Below are positions 24,963 to 32,986 of a stretch of 64,000 nucleotides of DNA, one piece after another. The position numbers were made by a program, and so were the translations under genes. This DNA comes from Pontibacter aquaedesilientis (GTDB lineage Bacteria > Bacteroidota > Bacteroidia > Cytophagales > Hymenobacteraceae): the NCBI RefSeq assembly GCF_014773225.1, contig NZ_JACXAJ010000001.1:744001-808000 (forward strand). Direction: 5' to 3'. The notes under the pieces were generated by a model that saw only the letters and a program-made list of their open reading frames with translations, ran no database searches and had not been told where the DNA came from. Within the stretch, counting starts at the first letter, position 1, and each line of letters starts with the position of its first letter.

Positions 24963-25355
24963 ATGAAAGGACTCACTTTATCAATACTGACAATATTATC
25001 AGTCCTTTACTGTCTTCGCTTCGGGTATATCTGGACAGCTTATGGGCATGGTGGGCAAATGATTGGAATACCCTTCGCTCTACTTATGGTCGGCATGACA
25101 ATAAGGTATGTAGCAGTTAAGGATGAAAGAAGAAAAGAAAAGGTGTTTTATGGGGCTCTGTTTTATTTCTCTGCATTGGCCTTGTTCAGCATAACAGTAG
25201 AAATAATCATAAGCAGTAACTCGAATTACTTTGAGCTACTTTATGCAGAGCCGGGAGGAATCGTGAATAAAATATTCATGGCATTTGCAGCAGCTGGAAC
25301 TATAGCAACATTTCTAAAATTTCGGCAGATAAATAAACAGGAAGCTGTACAGTAG
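24963..25355 (+). CDS. Cassette 6: small multi-pass membrane protein
   Basis: 130 residues from ATG 24963, 17 bases after the border GTTAGCC. Upstream in-frame codons run through the repeat and are not used. Four likely helices (about 4-22, 28-44, 58-78, 96-115). No family recognised; distinct from the cassette 5 protein. Confidence 0.68.
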   Translation: MKGLTLSILTILSVLYCLRFGYIWTAYGHGGQMIGIPFALLMVGMTIRYVAVKDERRKEKVFYGALFYFSALALFSITVEIIISSNSNYFELLYAEPGGIVNKIFMAFAAAGTIATFLKFRQINKQEAVQ

Positions 25356-25364
25356 AATCTCTTT

Positions 25365-25430
25365 GGCTAACCCAGCACATAAGCCAAGCTTCGGCTATAC
25401 CTTGCTCGCCTTATGTACAAGCCGTTGGCA
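25365..25430 (+). repeat. attC-like site 6 (66 bp)
   Basis: Opens with GGCTAAC, complement of cassette 6 border GTTAGCC, and closes with GTTGGCA (25424-25430). Inner arms ACATAAG / CTTATGT. Confidence 0.88.
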
Positions 25431-25448
25431 GCAATTTCTAATTAAAAG

Positions 25449-26030
25449 ATGAATAATACCCAAAGTATAGAGAAGGATTCAAAGTTGCTTTTGCTCATTC
25501 TAAGTATTTCATATGCTCTCTACATTGTGGTAGCATTTGACTTCATCACTCTTTATGAAATATTTGTAGACCTTGCTTTATTCGCGACATTGGTTGGAAG
25601 CATAGTATACATATTCAAAGTTGTTATAGCTTCAGCAAAAACAAAGCATCTCCCAAAAAAGTCTACAATTTTAATCACTTGCGCTGTAGCATTTTGCTAC
25701 TTTCTCACTTTTGGGAATAGAAATGGAATGTTTGAAGGTGGAAAAATATTGGACGCCGCTTTCCTGGATGACAGAAGCAGAATAGACATAGCGCTCTATG
25801 AAAATGGAAAATACATCATATTCTCTAACTGGATGTTTGGTGAGGAAAGGTTTGAAGGGAAGTACAAGCTTGAAGGAGACACAATAAAATTTTTAACTAC
25901 TCCTGTAATTGATAATGACTTTATCGCTCAAGAGGCAATTATTGATAGGAAAGAAAAAAAGATTTATTTCCGCAAGAACATTGACGGAAACTACATAAAG
26001 GACTTTTACTACTTTCAAATTGGTTTCTAA
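25449..26030 (+). CDS. Cassette 7: membrane protein with C-terminal beta-rich domain
   Basis: 193 residues. Three likely helices (about 13-30, 36-60, 73-90) are followed by a soluble domain of about 95 residues with alternating strands (SRIDIALYENGKYIIFSNW, EERFEGKYKLEGDTIKFLT) that looks lipocalin-like. Function unknown. ATG 18 bases after the border. Confidence 0.7.
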   Translation: MNNTQSIEKDSKLLLLILSISYALYIVVAFDFITLYEIFVDLALFATLVGSIVYIFKVVIASAKTKHLPKKSTILITCAVAFCYFLTFGNRNGMFEGGKILDAAFLDDRSRIDIALYENGKYIIFSNWMFGEERFEGKYKLEGDTIKFLTTPVIDNDFIAQEAIIDRKEKKIYFRKNIDGNYIKDFYYFQIGF

Positions 26031-26038
26031 AATAACAT

Positions 26039-26105
26039 CTGCCAACCACGTGTATACTTTATGCTCGGCTACGCCTTACACATCGTCTACACCAGTCCGT
26101 TGGGC
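26039..26105 (+). repeat. attC-like site 7 (67 bp)
   Basis: Opens with CTGCCAAC, exact complement of the cassette 7 border GTTGGCAG over 8 bases, and closes with GTTGGGC (26099-26105). Inner arms are shorter here (GTGTA / TACAC). Confidence 0.85.
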
Positions 26106-26158
26106 GAGACAAAAATCAATATCAACAGTATAATAAAATAAGCGTAAATTGTGACACC

Positions 26159-26482
26159 ATGAAAGCTATCAGAGATCATATACAGCAAATCGAAAATCTG
26201 TGTGATGAACATAGTGTTCGCTCTTTGTTTGCATTTGGCTCTGTAACAACGGATAGATTTAAGCCTGACAGTGATATTGATCTAGTTGTGGACATTGCTT
26301 CTGAAGATCCCATAGAATACTCTGACCATTACTTTGCATTAAAATTTCAATTAGAACAAATATTCCAAAGGGAGATCGACCTTCTAGAGCAGAAAGCAAT
26401 CATGAATCCGTTTCTCAAACAGGAGATTGATCAGACGAAGATACTTGTTTATGGAAAGTTAAATCCGCATTTGGCTGGCTGA
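26159..26482 (+). CDS. Cassette 8a: MntA-like minimal nucleotidyltransferase (antitoxin)
   Basis: 107 residues. Carries the nucleotidyltransferase motif GS-x10-DxD (GSVTTDRFKPDSDIDLVV), with a third acidic residue in REIDLLE. In type VII MNT-HepT toxin-antitoxin pairs this protein adds AMP to the HepT toxin and silences it. A HepT-like frame follows directly and overlaps its 3' end, so the pair arrived as one cassette. Confidence 0.85.
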   Translation: MKAIRDHIQQIENLCDEHSVRSLFAFGSVTTDRFKPDSDIDLVVDIASEDPIEYSDHYFALKFQLEQIFQREIDLLEQKAIMNPFLKQEIDQTKILVYGKLNPHLAG

Positions 26483-26783
26483 CATCAAAAAAGCAATTTC
26501 TGAAATAAATCAGTTTTTACCCGCCGAGAAGAATTTTCTACTCTTCCAAAAAGACCTAAAGACAATAAGGGCAGTTGAGCGTAATCTGGAAATAATTGGT
26601 GAAGCTATCCACAGAATATTGAAAGTTGAGCCTGACATACAGATAACACATGCCCGCAGAATTGTAGACACTAGAAATAGAATAATTCACGGCTATGATA
26701 CCGTATCTGAAGATATTATATGGGCTATTGTAATCCGGGAACTCCCAAATCTTGAACTCGAAATAGAAGCACTGTTGAAATAA
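26463..26783 (+). CDS. Cassette 8b: HepT-like (DUF86) toxin with disrupted start
   Basis: 106 codons that match HepT/DUF86: DIKKAISEINQFL, AVERNLEIIGEA and the RNase motif R-x4-H with following Tyr (RNRIIHGYD). The expected ATG at 26451 inside the mntA end is followed by GAA AGT and then an in-frame TAA (26460-26462). One base change (AAA to TAA) would explain it. Translation could only start at a weak codon such as ATT or CTG after 26463, so the toxin may be off. Too few codons are lost to harm the fold if it is made. Confidence 0.65.
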   Translation: MRIWLADIKKAISEINQFLPAEKNFLLFQKDLKTIRAVERNLEIIGEAIHRILKVEPDIQITHARRIVDTRNRIIHGYDTVSEDIIWAIVIRELPNLELEIEALLK

Positions 26784-26792
26784 AATTGCCTG

Positions 26793-26844
26793 GCCCAACA
26801 CAACCTAAAACATACCAAGGCGTGCTTTAGCCCAGCCGTTATAG
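26793..26844 (+). repeat. attC-like site 8 (about 52 bp)
   Basis: Opens with GCCCAAC, exact complement of the cassette 8 border GTTGGGC, and closes with GTTATAG (26838-26844). Inner arms CTAAA / TTTAG. Confidence 0.82.
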
Positions 26845-26877
26845 GCCAAGCAGACAATCATTGGATGGAGAATGATA

Positions 26878-27471
26878 ATGAATAAAGAGATCGCTCGAGG
26901 ACAAAACAGGTCAAATTCCAAAGTCCTTTTTACAGGTATTGTAACTGTTTTAGTTCTCTCCTTACTTATTTGGGAGCATTATCATGGTGGTATCGCCAGT
27001 CATCATATTCTGCAACAACAAAACCTGCCTGCAATCTCCAATTGGTGGAGCGGATTGTCACTTCCTGTTCTTACATGGTTTCTTGTAGGTATATCGGAAA
27101 AGAGGATTGGCAAACAATCTTCACAGGGACAGCAAACGCGCAACCTACAAATACAGGCTTTAAGACTTTTTGTAACAGGTTTGGGCTTAGGGGTTTTGAT
27201 AGCAACTTCATTCACAAATGGATACAGCGCCTTTTTAGACAACATTCCTTACATCATATTAGTGCTCAGCTTAATTATTCCCATATTTTACGCTGAGTTT
27301 ATCTTAGAATTTATAACTGGCATGACTTATACCTTTGGAGCAATATTGCCCACTGTTTTCATATTCTTACTGGCACTTATTGGAATACTTACCTATAGAT
27401 TTATCAGACCAGCGATTGTAATGCTGACAGTGAAATTGAAAAGCGGTTTGCATAAAAGCCCGAGCCGATAA
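26878..27471 (+). CDS. Cassette 9: multi-pass membrane protein
   Basis: 197 residues from ATG 26878, which has GGAG seven bases upstream; the in-frame ATG at 26872 is too close to it. Five likely helices (about 15-35, 50-70, 88-110, 120-145, 150-172). No family recognised. The stop overlaps CGATAAC, a one-mismatch match to the expected right border CTATAAC. Confidence 0.7.
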   Translation: MNKEIARGQNRSNSKVLFTGIVTVLVLSLLIWEHYHGGIASHHILQQQNLPAISNWWSGLSLPVLTWFLVGISEKRIGKQSSQGQQTRNLQIQALRLFVTGLGLGVLIATSFTNGYSAFLDNIPYIILVLSLIIPIFYAEFILEFITGMTYTFGAILPTVFIFLLALIGILTYRFIRPAIVMLTVKLKSGLHKSPSR

Positions 27472-27472
27472 C
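27466..27472 (+). repeat. Degenerate right end of the cassette array
   Basis: CGATAAC differs by one base from CTATAAC, the complement of cassette 9's left border GTTATAG. No matching GTTRRRY-type end follows before the terminator, so the last attC looks truncated. Confidence 0.4.
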
Positions 27473-27484
27473 AAGGCATGCACT

Positions 27485-27540
27485 GCAAAGAAAAATCCCC
27501 GGGCAGCACTGAGTGCACAGTCCGGGGATTTTTTCTTTGC
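27485..27540. terminator. Long terminator at the end of the array
   Basis: 18-bp stem GCAAAGAAAAATCCCCGG paired with 27522-27540 (one extra T), loop of 19 bases. A-rich left and T-rich right flanks let it work on both strands. Confidence 0.85.
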
Positions 27541-27602
27541 GGAAAGCAGACTATTAATAAAAGGAAGTTATTCCGTGCAAAATTCTACTGTTCAACGAAT
27601 TT

Positions 27603-27651
27603 CCAAACTCTCTAACTCCTTAACTCTCAAACTCCTAAACTCACTAACTCT
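27603..27651. repeat. Degenerate AACTC-type spacer repeats
   Basis: Run of seven- to eight-base units of the type CTAACTC / TTAACTCT / AAACTCCT. Its complement (GAGTTAG, GAGTTTAGGAGTT) recurs at 41728-41760 and 42910-42957. Confidence 0.75.
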
Positions 27652-28516
27652 GCTTCCCTCTCATTTGCTTCTCCATGGCATCCCACATTTCCTGCGGTAT
27701 TTGGTCGAAGGCATTGAACTCACCGGCACCGTAGAGCCACTCGCCGCCATCTATCGTTACAACTTCACCGTTCACGAACGCGGCGTAGTCTGACACCAGG
27801 TAGGCCGCCAGGTTGGCCAGTTCCTGGTGCTCACCAAATCGTCCGACAGGTATACGCTTTACCGGATCCAGTTTATCTGCCAGTTGTTTCGGGAAGAGTC
27901 TCGTCCAGGCACCTTCTGTGGGGAAAGGACCTGGTGCAATGGCATTAGAACGGATGCCGTATTTCGCCCATTCTGAGGCCAGGGAGCGGGTCATGGCCAG
28001 AACGCCCGCTTTGGCGCAGGCGGATGGCACTACATAGCCGGATCCGGTCCAGGCGTAGGTAGTCACGATGTTGAGGATGGTTCCCTCCTGCTTCTGCCCG
28101 ATCCAATGCTTGCCCAACGCCAGCGTGCAGTTGTAGCTTCCTTTCAGCACAATGTCGGTGATTACGTCGAAGGCTTTGTGGCTTAGGCGCTCTGTTGGAC
28201 TCACAAAATTACCGGCTGCGTTGTTGACCAACACATCCACCCTGCCGAATTTGTCGAGCGTGGCCTGCAGCATGGCTTCGATCTCGTTGTATTTGCGCAC
28301 ATCGCAGACCACCGGAAGCACCTCTCCGCCTGTTTCCTGCATGAGTTCCTGTGCGGCCTGCTCCAGCACCTCCTGTTTGCGGCTGCAGATGACAGCATTG
28401 GCTCCGAGCTCCAGAAAATATTTTACCATGGAGCGTCCAAGGCCAGTGCCGCCCCCCGTTACGATGATCGTTTTGCCTTTCAAAGCGCCTTCTTTCAGCA
28501 TGGGTTCTGCCTTCAT
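27644..28516 (-). CDS. SDR-family oxidoreductase, 2,4-dienoyl-CoA reductase-like
   Basis: 290 residues from ATG 28514-28516; the frame extends to 28564 but the SDR start fits the inner Met. Rossmann motif VTGGGTGLGR, NNAAG, and YVVPSACAKAG region where the usual catalytic YxxxK reads SACAKAG, as in DECR-type SDRs that use a different active site. C-terminus includes VNGEVVTIDGGEWL. Likely reduces 2,4-dienoyl-CoA with NADPH in fatty acid beta-oxidation; substrate from family likeness only. Confidence 0.85.
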   Translation of the reverse strand: MKAEPMLKEGALKGKTIIVTGGGTGLGRSMVKYFLELGANAVICSRKQEVLEQAAQELMQETGGEVLPVVCDVRKYNEIEAMLQATLDKFGRVDVLVNNAAGNFVSPTERLSHKAFDVITDIVLKGSYNCTLALGKHWIGQKQEGTILNIVTTYAWTGSGYVVPSACAKAGVLAMTRSLASEWAKYGIRSNAIAPGPFPTEGAWTRLFPKQLADKLDPVKRIPVGRFGEHQELANLAAYLVSDYAAFVNGEVVTIDGGEWLYGAGEFNAFDQIPQEMWDAMEKQMRGKQS

Positions 28517-28639
28517 AATTTTATCTTGTTTGTTTTGGTTTGCTAACGTATAATAGCATCGCACTGTCTAACCTAAATATAAGAACCTGATCTGACAAAT
28601 GGAGTAAAAGAAGCATTCTTTTGCAAAAGCAACTAAACT

Positions 28640-29044
28640 ATGGACCTGAAACAGATTGAAACTGAACTGAAGGAGGCGACCAACGGCCTGCTTATGATGA
28701 GCGAAACGGATGCTCCCTTTGAATTTTTTCACGAAGAGAATTTCAAGAACGAAGCGCTGAACAAAGAAACGGTGCTGAAAATGGCTGCCATGCCGGCCGA
28801 CTATCCCGTGGAGGTTGTGGAGCTGGCGTATTTTTTCCGGAACATGACCCATGCCAGACCCGAGCAAGGCGAAGCCGGCATGCAACAGGCCAAACGATTC
28901 GAGGAATTGCAGAAAAAGCTTCGGGAACTTTTGCAGGACGTCAAGGTATACCGCATCGGTGAAACCCAGATTCTGGCACTCATACTAGGCCGAACCCCAG
29001 CCGGTGAGATTACAGGTCTCAAAACGATGCTGGTTGAAACCTGA
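28640..29044 (+). CDS. Nuclease A inhibitor (NuiA-like) protein
   Basis: 134 residues, cytoplasmic. Matches the NuiA family: LKEATNGLLMMSETDAPFEFF opening, VVELAYFFRNMT, and a C-terminal VYRIGETQILALILGRTPAGEITGLKT. NuiA of Anabaena binds and blocks NucA, a DNA/RNA non-specific endonuclease. A gene of exactly that nuclease family ends 65 bases away on the other strand, so the pair is very likely inhibitor and target. Confidence 0.85.
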   Translation: MDLKQIETELKEATNGLLMMSETDAPFEFFHEENFKNEALNKETVLKMAAMPADYPVEVVELAYFFRNMTHARPEQGEAGMQQAKRFEELQKKLRELLQDVKVYRIGETQILALILGRTPAGEITGLKTMLVET

Positions 29045-29090
29045 TAAAAAAAATCCCCGGCCACATTGGCCGGGGATTTTTTTTTATCAG
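29041..29090. terminator. Bidirectional terminator between inhibitor and nuclease genes
   Basis: Near-perfect stem of about 22 bp centred on CCCCGGCC acatt GGCCGGGG, flanked by A8 and T9, between two convergent genes. Confidence 0.9.
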
Positions 29091-29108
29091 GAAGGCTATA
29101 CCTATACC

Positions 29109-29996
29109 TTAAGAAGTAGGGCCGTTGTCTATACGCGCCTCAATTACGTCCTGAATGGAGGCCGGCACGTTAGAGAGAATATTGTAACCGGTTTTGGCTT
29201 CGATGGCGTCAACGGTGGTGCGGTATGTTCCCCAGCTGGTGCTGATGCTGGTAGAGTTTGGCGTGTCGATGGCAATTACGCGGGTGCTTGTCGTCACACG
29301 GCTCACGTCGCTGGTGCCTACAGGCAGCACTACAATCACTTTCCAGATACGGTTAGGCACGGTAATTTTGCCACTTGCTAATGTTTCTTTGTAGCCATTG
29401 CTACCGGTACCGCCTTTGCCATACTGCCCCATGATGATGTAAAGCTCATTGCCCTGGCTGACCAGTGTGCGGCAATAATTTTCCAAATTGGCCCAGGTTT
29501 GCTGGTTATTGGTGGGTGCCTGCGGAATCATGTTCGACATCAGGAAAGTGGCGGAATTATCTGTCACCGTAAGGGTGCGGTCCGCTGATGGGGCATTGTG
29601 CCCACGGTCAAAGCCACTGCCCGTATAGTCCGTGGTCTGCACTTTGTAAAATGCGCTCGGCAGTGAGTTGTCTGCCCTGAAGTCGTCCTGGCGCGGGGTG
29701 CTGCCAAGCCAGGCGCTGCTCAAATGCCAGCTCACCCAGTTCGGGGTGCCCCGGTAGGAGTTGTAGGACATTGAGTACTGCGGCTTGTCGATGAGGTAGT
29801 TGGAATAGCTGGTGTTCGCCCCGCTCGGGTTGCCCATCGCCCTGTTGTCGTCCTTTGTGGCGGTGGCGTTCGCAATAGAATCGATCCTGCCCAGATCCTG
29901 CTCACTGGACTTGGGTGTGAAATCCTCCTGCGAACAGGATACCAGCATCCATCCCAGTAATGACAGAGAGAGAAGGCGGTGAAATTGTTTGAACAT
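29109..29996 (-). CDS. Secreted DNA/RNA non-specific endonuclease (NUC family), lipoprotein
   Basis: 295 residues. Signal peptide with lipobox (LVSC, Cys21) predicts a lipid-anchored exported nuclease. The NUC active-site motif DRGHNAPSADR starts at Asp130, with the catalytic His133, and the metal-binding Asn is expected in the NQQTWANLENYCR stretch. Cuts DNA and RNA without sequence preference in the family. Convergent with the NuiA-like gene. Confidence 0.9.
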   Translation of the reverse strand: MFKQFHRLLSLSLLGWMLVSCSQEDFTPKSSEQDLGRIDSIANATATKDDNRAMGNPSGANTSYSNYLIDKPQYSMSYNSYRGTPNWVSWHLSSAWLGSTPRQDDFRADNSLPSAFYKVQTTDYTGSGFDRGHNAPSADRTLTVTDNSATFLMSNMIPQAPTNNQQTWANLENYCRTLVSQGNELYIIMGQYGKGGTGSNGYKETLASGKITVPNRIWKVIVVLPVGTSDVSRVTTSTRVIAIDTPNSTSISTSWGTYRTTVDAIEAKTGYNILSNVPASIQDVIEARIDNGPTS

Positions 29997-30201
29997 AATT
30001 TTTTTAGTTTGTTTGAAGCGGTAAATATGGCAATCTTCCCTCAGGTTTACATTATCAGATTATTATATTTTCATAAGTAAATATATTATCCTTGAACTGG
30101 CCTACAGAAGTCCGTTATAACCATATAACTGATGTTTCAACAGCTAAATCAGCATTCGTGATTGAGGTCTGCCGCTTCGAACTTTGGTGATATATTTCAA
30201 T

Positions 30202-31656
30202 TTAGAAATGATCCTGCAGCAGTTTGTGTACTGCTATAATCCCACTGAGGCAAGTCCCCACAATGCCTTGGCCGGGGTACACGGTATCGCCGCAGATATA
30301 GGCTCCCTTGTGGTCGAGCCGAGCGTCTTTCATCTGCCAGGGTTTAATGTGTCTGTATTGCGGATAGCCGCCCACCATGCCAAAAGCCCTTTGTGTCCAG
30401 AAGATCCAGGCGCCTGGCGTGGCCGAATCCAGGTATAGGATGTCTTCCCGCTGCAGCAGTTTCTCCTTTTCCATTAGGGCTAGTATGGCTTCTACCAGCG
30501 GTTTCTTATCATAAATCACACTGTGTTCAGGGTCCGATACGTGCGTACTGACTGCTACTACGGTATGACCACTCGGCGCTCTTTCGGTATCGTTTGGATG
30601 ACTGAAGCTGACGAAAAAACTTTTACTTCCAATTATCGGGAGTCCCTCGGGCACATGCACCTGGTGATGGAGAACACTTTGCCGGAATCTGTTTTTAATC
30701 ACAAAACCCATCGTAAAGGCTCCATTCAACTTTTCGGACGGCAAGGTATAGCGACGCAGTTTTGACTTCAGATGCTCATCCCGAAACAGCTCATGGGTAT
30801 TGTTCAGCGGTATGCCACTGATGACGAAACGGCATTGGAAGGTACCCGCCCCCGTTGTCACGTCGTAGCCTTCGGCAGTTGCATTGACCGATTTTACCGC
30901 ATGACGGTAACGGATGCTTGATCCCTTGCTCGTCAGATATTGTTCGATGGCGCGGGCCAGCCGAATAAGGCCACCATCCACGTAATAGTTGCCATACAAG
31001 GTATAGCACAGTGCCGTAGCGCCAAAAAGCTCATTGACCTCCTCCATGTGGTTTTGGGCGGTGATGAGCAGTTGTTCGTTTACAAAACCGACGAAAAGCC
31101 TGTTCTCCAGCAGGCCATACCTGCGCAGCAAATCTTCCATGGTCCTGAAGGCTCCGGGAAGCAATCGCAATTGGCGTGGCCGTGTATGCTGCACCCCCTG
31201 CCATACATCCTTCGGGTTTGAAAACGGAAAACTGCGCTGCTCTAGTGATGTGCGCCATACCTCCTGGCTGATTTTAAAGCAATGCTCCCAGAAATCCCGC
31301 TGCCTGCCTTTCCCGAAGACGCGTTCCGCCTCCCCTATCCATTCGTCCAGCTTTTGGAAACGGGTCACTAGCTGGCCATCGGGCAAGTGGACCTGCATGG
31401 GCGTTTCCAGCCTTCGAAACGGCACCTGTATACCTGTTTCCTTGAGCAGATAATGCAGCGGCATGTGCTCGTCCAACCCAACCAGTGTGGTGGCACCTGT
31501 CTCAAACCAATAGCCTTTGCGCTTGTAGGATGAGGCGCATCCACCCGGATACTTTGCCTGCTCCAGCACGCACACCTTCATCCCCCGTTTAGCTAGCAGG
31601 GCGGCGGCTGTCAGCGAGCCGAAACCCGATCCGATTAAGATGACGTTATACTTCAT
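30202..31656 (-). CDS. CrtI/CrtISO-like FAD-dependent oxidoreductase
   Basis: 484 residues. N-terminal dinucleotide-binding motif GSGFGSLTAAALLAKRG, then EQAKYPGGCASSY, and the C-terminal flavin motif GDTVYPGQGIVGTCLSG shared with phytoene desaturases, carotenoid isomerases and retinol saturases. Closest likeness is to the carotene isomerase/saturase branch. No carotenoid genes lie next to it, so the substrate is open. Confidence 0.85.
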   Translation of the reverse strand: MKYNVILIGSGFGSLTAAALLAKRGMKVCVLEQAKYPGGCASSYKRKGYWFETGATTLVGLDEHMPLHYLLKETGIQVPFRRLETPMQVHLPDGQLVTRFQKLDEWIGEAERVFGKGRQRDFWEHCFKISQEVWRTSLEQRSFPFSNPKDVWQGVQHTRPRQLRLLPGAFRTMEDLLRRYGLLENRLFVGFVNEQLLITAQNHMEEVNELFGATALCYTLYGNYYVDGGLIRLARAIEQYLTSKGSSIRYRHAVKSVNATAEGYDVTTGAGTFQCRFVISGIPLNNTHELFRDEHLKSKLRRYTLPSEKLNGAFTMGFVIKNRFRQSVLHHQVHVPEGLPIIGSKSFFVSFSHPNDTERAPSGHTVVAVSTHVSDPEHSVIYDKKPLVEAILALMEKEKLLQREDILYLDSATPGAWIFWTQRAFGMVGGYPQYRHIKPWQMKDARLDHKGAYICGDTVYPGQGIVGTCLSGIIAVHKLLQDHF

Positions 31657-31750
31657 TTTTATGCGAAATGTCCCGTAAATTTAGGCCCGGGTATAGCCGA
31701 TGATAACGAAAATTCCCAAAACAGGTACATGCAGGTATAGCCCCTCTCCC

Positions 31751-32023
31751 ATGACAGACAAACGCATTGATCAGCTAATCCTCTTCCTTCCCATGCTAAG
31801 TGCCTGGCTAATGGCACGGGGCCTGGCCAATGACCTCATGCTGATGGTCCTGATAACGGCAGTATTGGCTCTAATCGGTTTCGGGCTGGGATACCTGCTG
31901 GTCAGGAACCTGCAAGGCAAACAACGGCACGTCCGTATTGTTGCCCTTATCGTGGTTTTCGTTTTGGTTTTTGCTTTGCCGCTGCTGGTGGATACAATCT
32001 TAACCTTCTATAGAGCACGCTGA
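31751..32023 (+). CDS. Small membrane protein
   Basis: 90 residues from ATG 31751. Two or three hydrophobic helices (about 7-24, 28-48, 60-82) with a basic loop RNLQGKQRHVR. No family recognised. It lies 49 bases before the epimerase-like gene on the same strand. Confidence 0.6.
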   Translation: MTDKRIDQLILFLPMLSAWLMARGLANDLMLMVLITAVLALIGFGLGYLLVRNLQGKQRHVRIVALIVVFVLVFALPLLVDTILTFYRAR

Positions 32024-32072
32024 TTTCAAACCTGTGGCTTAATGGTTTTTATGCCTTAAACAAAGTGATAAT

Positions 32073-32900
32073 ATGAAAGAAAAAGCAGCTATCAGTGTCA
32101 TGGGTTGCGGCTGGCTGGGTCTCCCGCTCGCCAGGCGTTTTGCACAGTTGGGTTACCGTGTAAAAGGCTCTACAACCACACCCGAAAAGCTGGATAATTT
32201 ACGCCAGGAGGGCATAGATCCTTACCTGATTGACCTAGCTAACGCTAGTGAGAACCAGCAAGCGCTGCGCGATTTCCTGCTGGCTGAAGTGCTGATTCTG
32301 AATATCCCTCCGAAGCTCCGTTCGGATGGTGGTGAAAGCTACTTACAGCAAATGCGTCTGTTGCTGACTTTCCTGCGTGCATCTCCAGTCAGCAGGGTTT
32401 TGTTTGTCTCCTCCACTTCTGTTTACCAAGACCTCAATCGGGCGGTATCCGAAGAGGATGTGTTCTATACAGAGGAGCGAGATCCGACAAATGCCCTGCT
32501 GTTGGCAGAGAACATGTTTCGGGATAGCGAGGATTGGGTATGCACTGTAGTGCGCTTTGGCGGACTGGTGGGTGGCAGCCGACAGCCGGGCCGCTTCATG
32601 GCCGGCAAGCAGAACCTGCCCAACGGCGATGCCCCGGTCAATCTGATTCACCTCGATGATTGCCTTAATATTTTGCAGCGGATTGTAGAGCAGGAAAAAT
32701 GGGGAGAGGTATACAACGCCTGCGCGGACGGGCACCCCAGCCGGAGGGACTTTTACCGAGAAGCAACACGAGCCCTTGGACTAGAGCCGCCAGAATTTGC
32801 TGACATGGAGGAAACAAAGTTTAAGCTTATTAGCAGCCAGAAATTGAAGGATGACCTGTCTTATGTATTCTCCCACCCCAACCCCATGGCTTTCTTTTAG
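32073..32900 (+). CDS. NAD(P)-dependent epimerase/YeeZ-like SDR protein
   Basis: 275 residues. Rossmann start ISVMGCGWLGLPLARRFAQLGYRVKGST, with the WLG variant typical of YeeZ-like extended SDRs; FVSSTSVYQ and LIHLDDCLNIL complete the pattern. The substrate of this group is not known. Ends just before a TATCTTTG promoter element for the next gene. Confidence 0.83.
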   Translation: MKEKAAISVMGCGWLGLPLARRFAQLGYRVKGSTTTPEKLDNLRQEGIDPYLIDLANASENQQALRDFLLAEVLILNIPPKLRSDGGESYLQQMRLLLTFLRASPVSRVLFVSSTSVYQDLNRAVSEEDVFYTEERDPTNALLLAENMFRDSEDWVCTVVRFGGLVGGSRQPGRFMAGKQNLPNGDAPVNLIHLDDCLNILQRIVEQEKWGEVYNACADGHPSRRDFYREATRALGLEPPEFADMEETKFKLISSQKLKDDLSYVFSHPNPMAFF

Positions 32901-32908
32901 TATCTTTG
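32901..32908 (+). promoter_or_regulatory. Probable -7 element before the YhiN-like gene
   Basis: TATCTTTG fits TAnnTTTG exactly; the next start is ATG 32987. It overlaps the end of the previous gene region, no clear -33. Confidence 0.45.
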
Positions 32909-32986
32909 ATGAAAAATTGCTGGTTGTTGATTGCTAATGGTTATTCATTCTTAGAGCAAACAATCAACAATGAACAATTATCAATC

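Noticed and set aside
22439-26850. CRISPR array
   Set aside because: The repeats are spaced 400-700 bases apart, hold genes between them, and vary in their ends in a pattern that fits attC.
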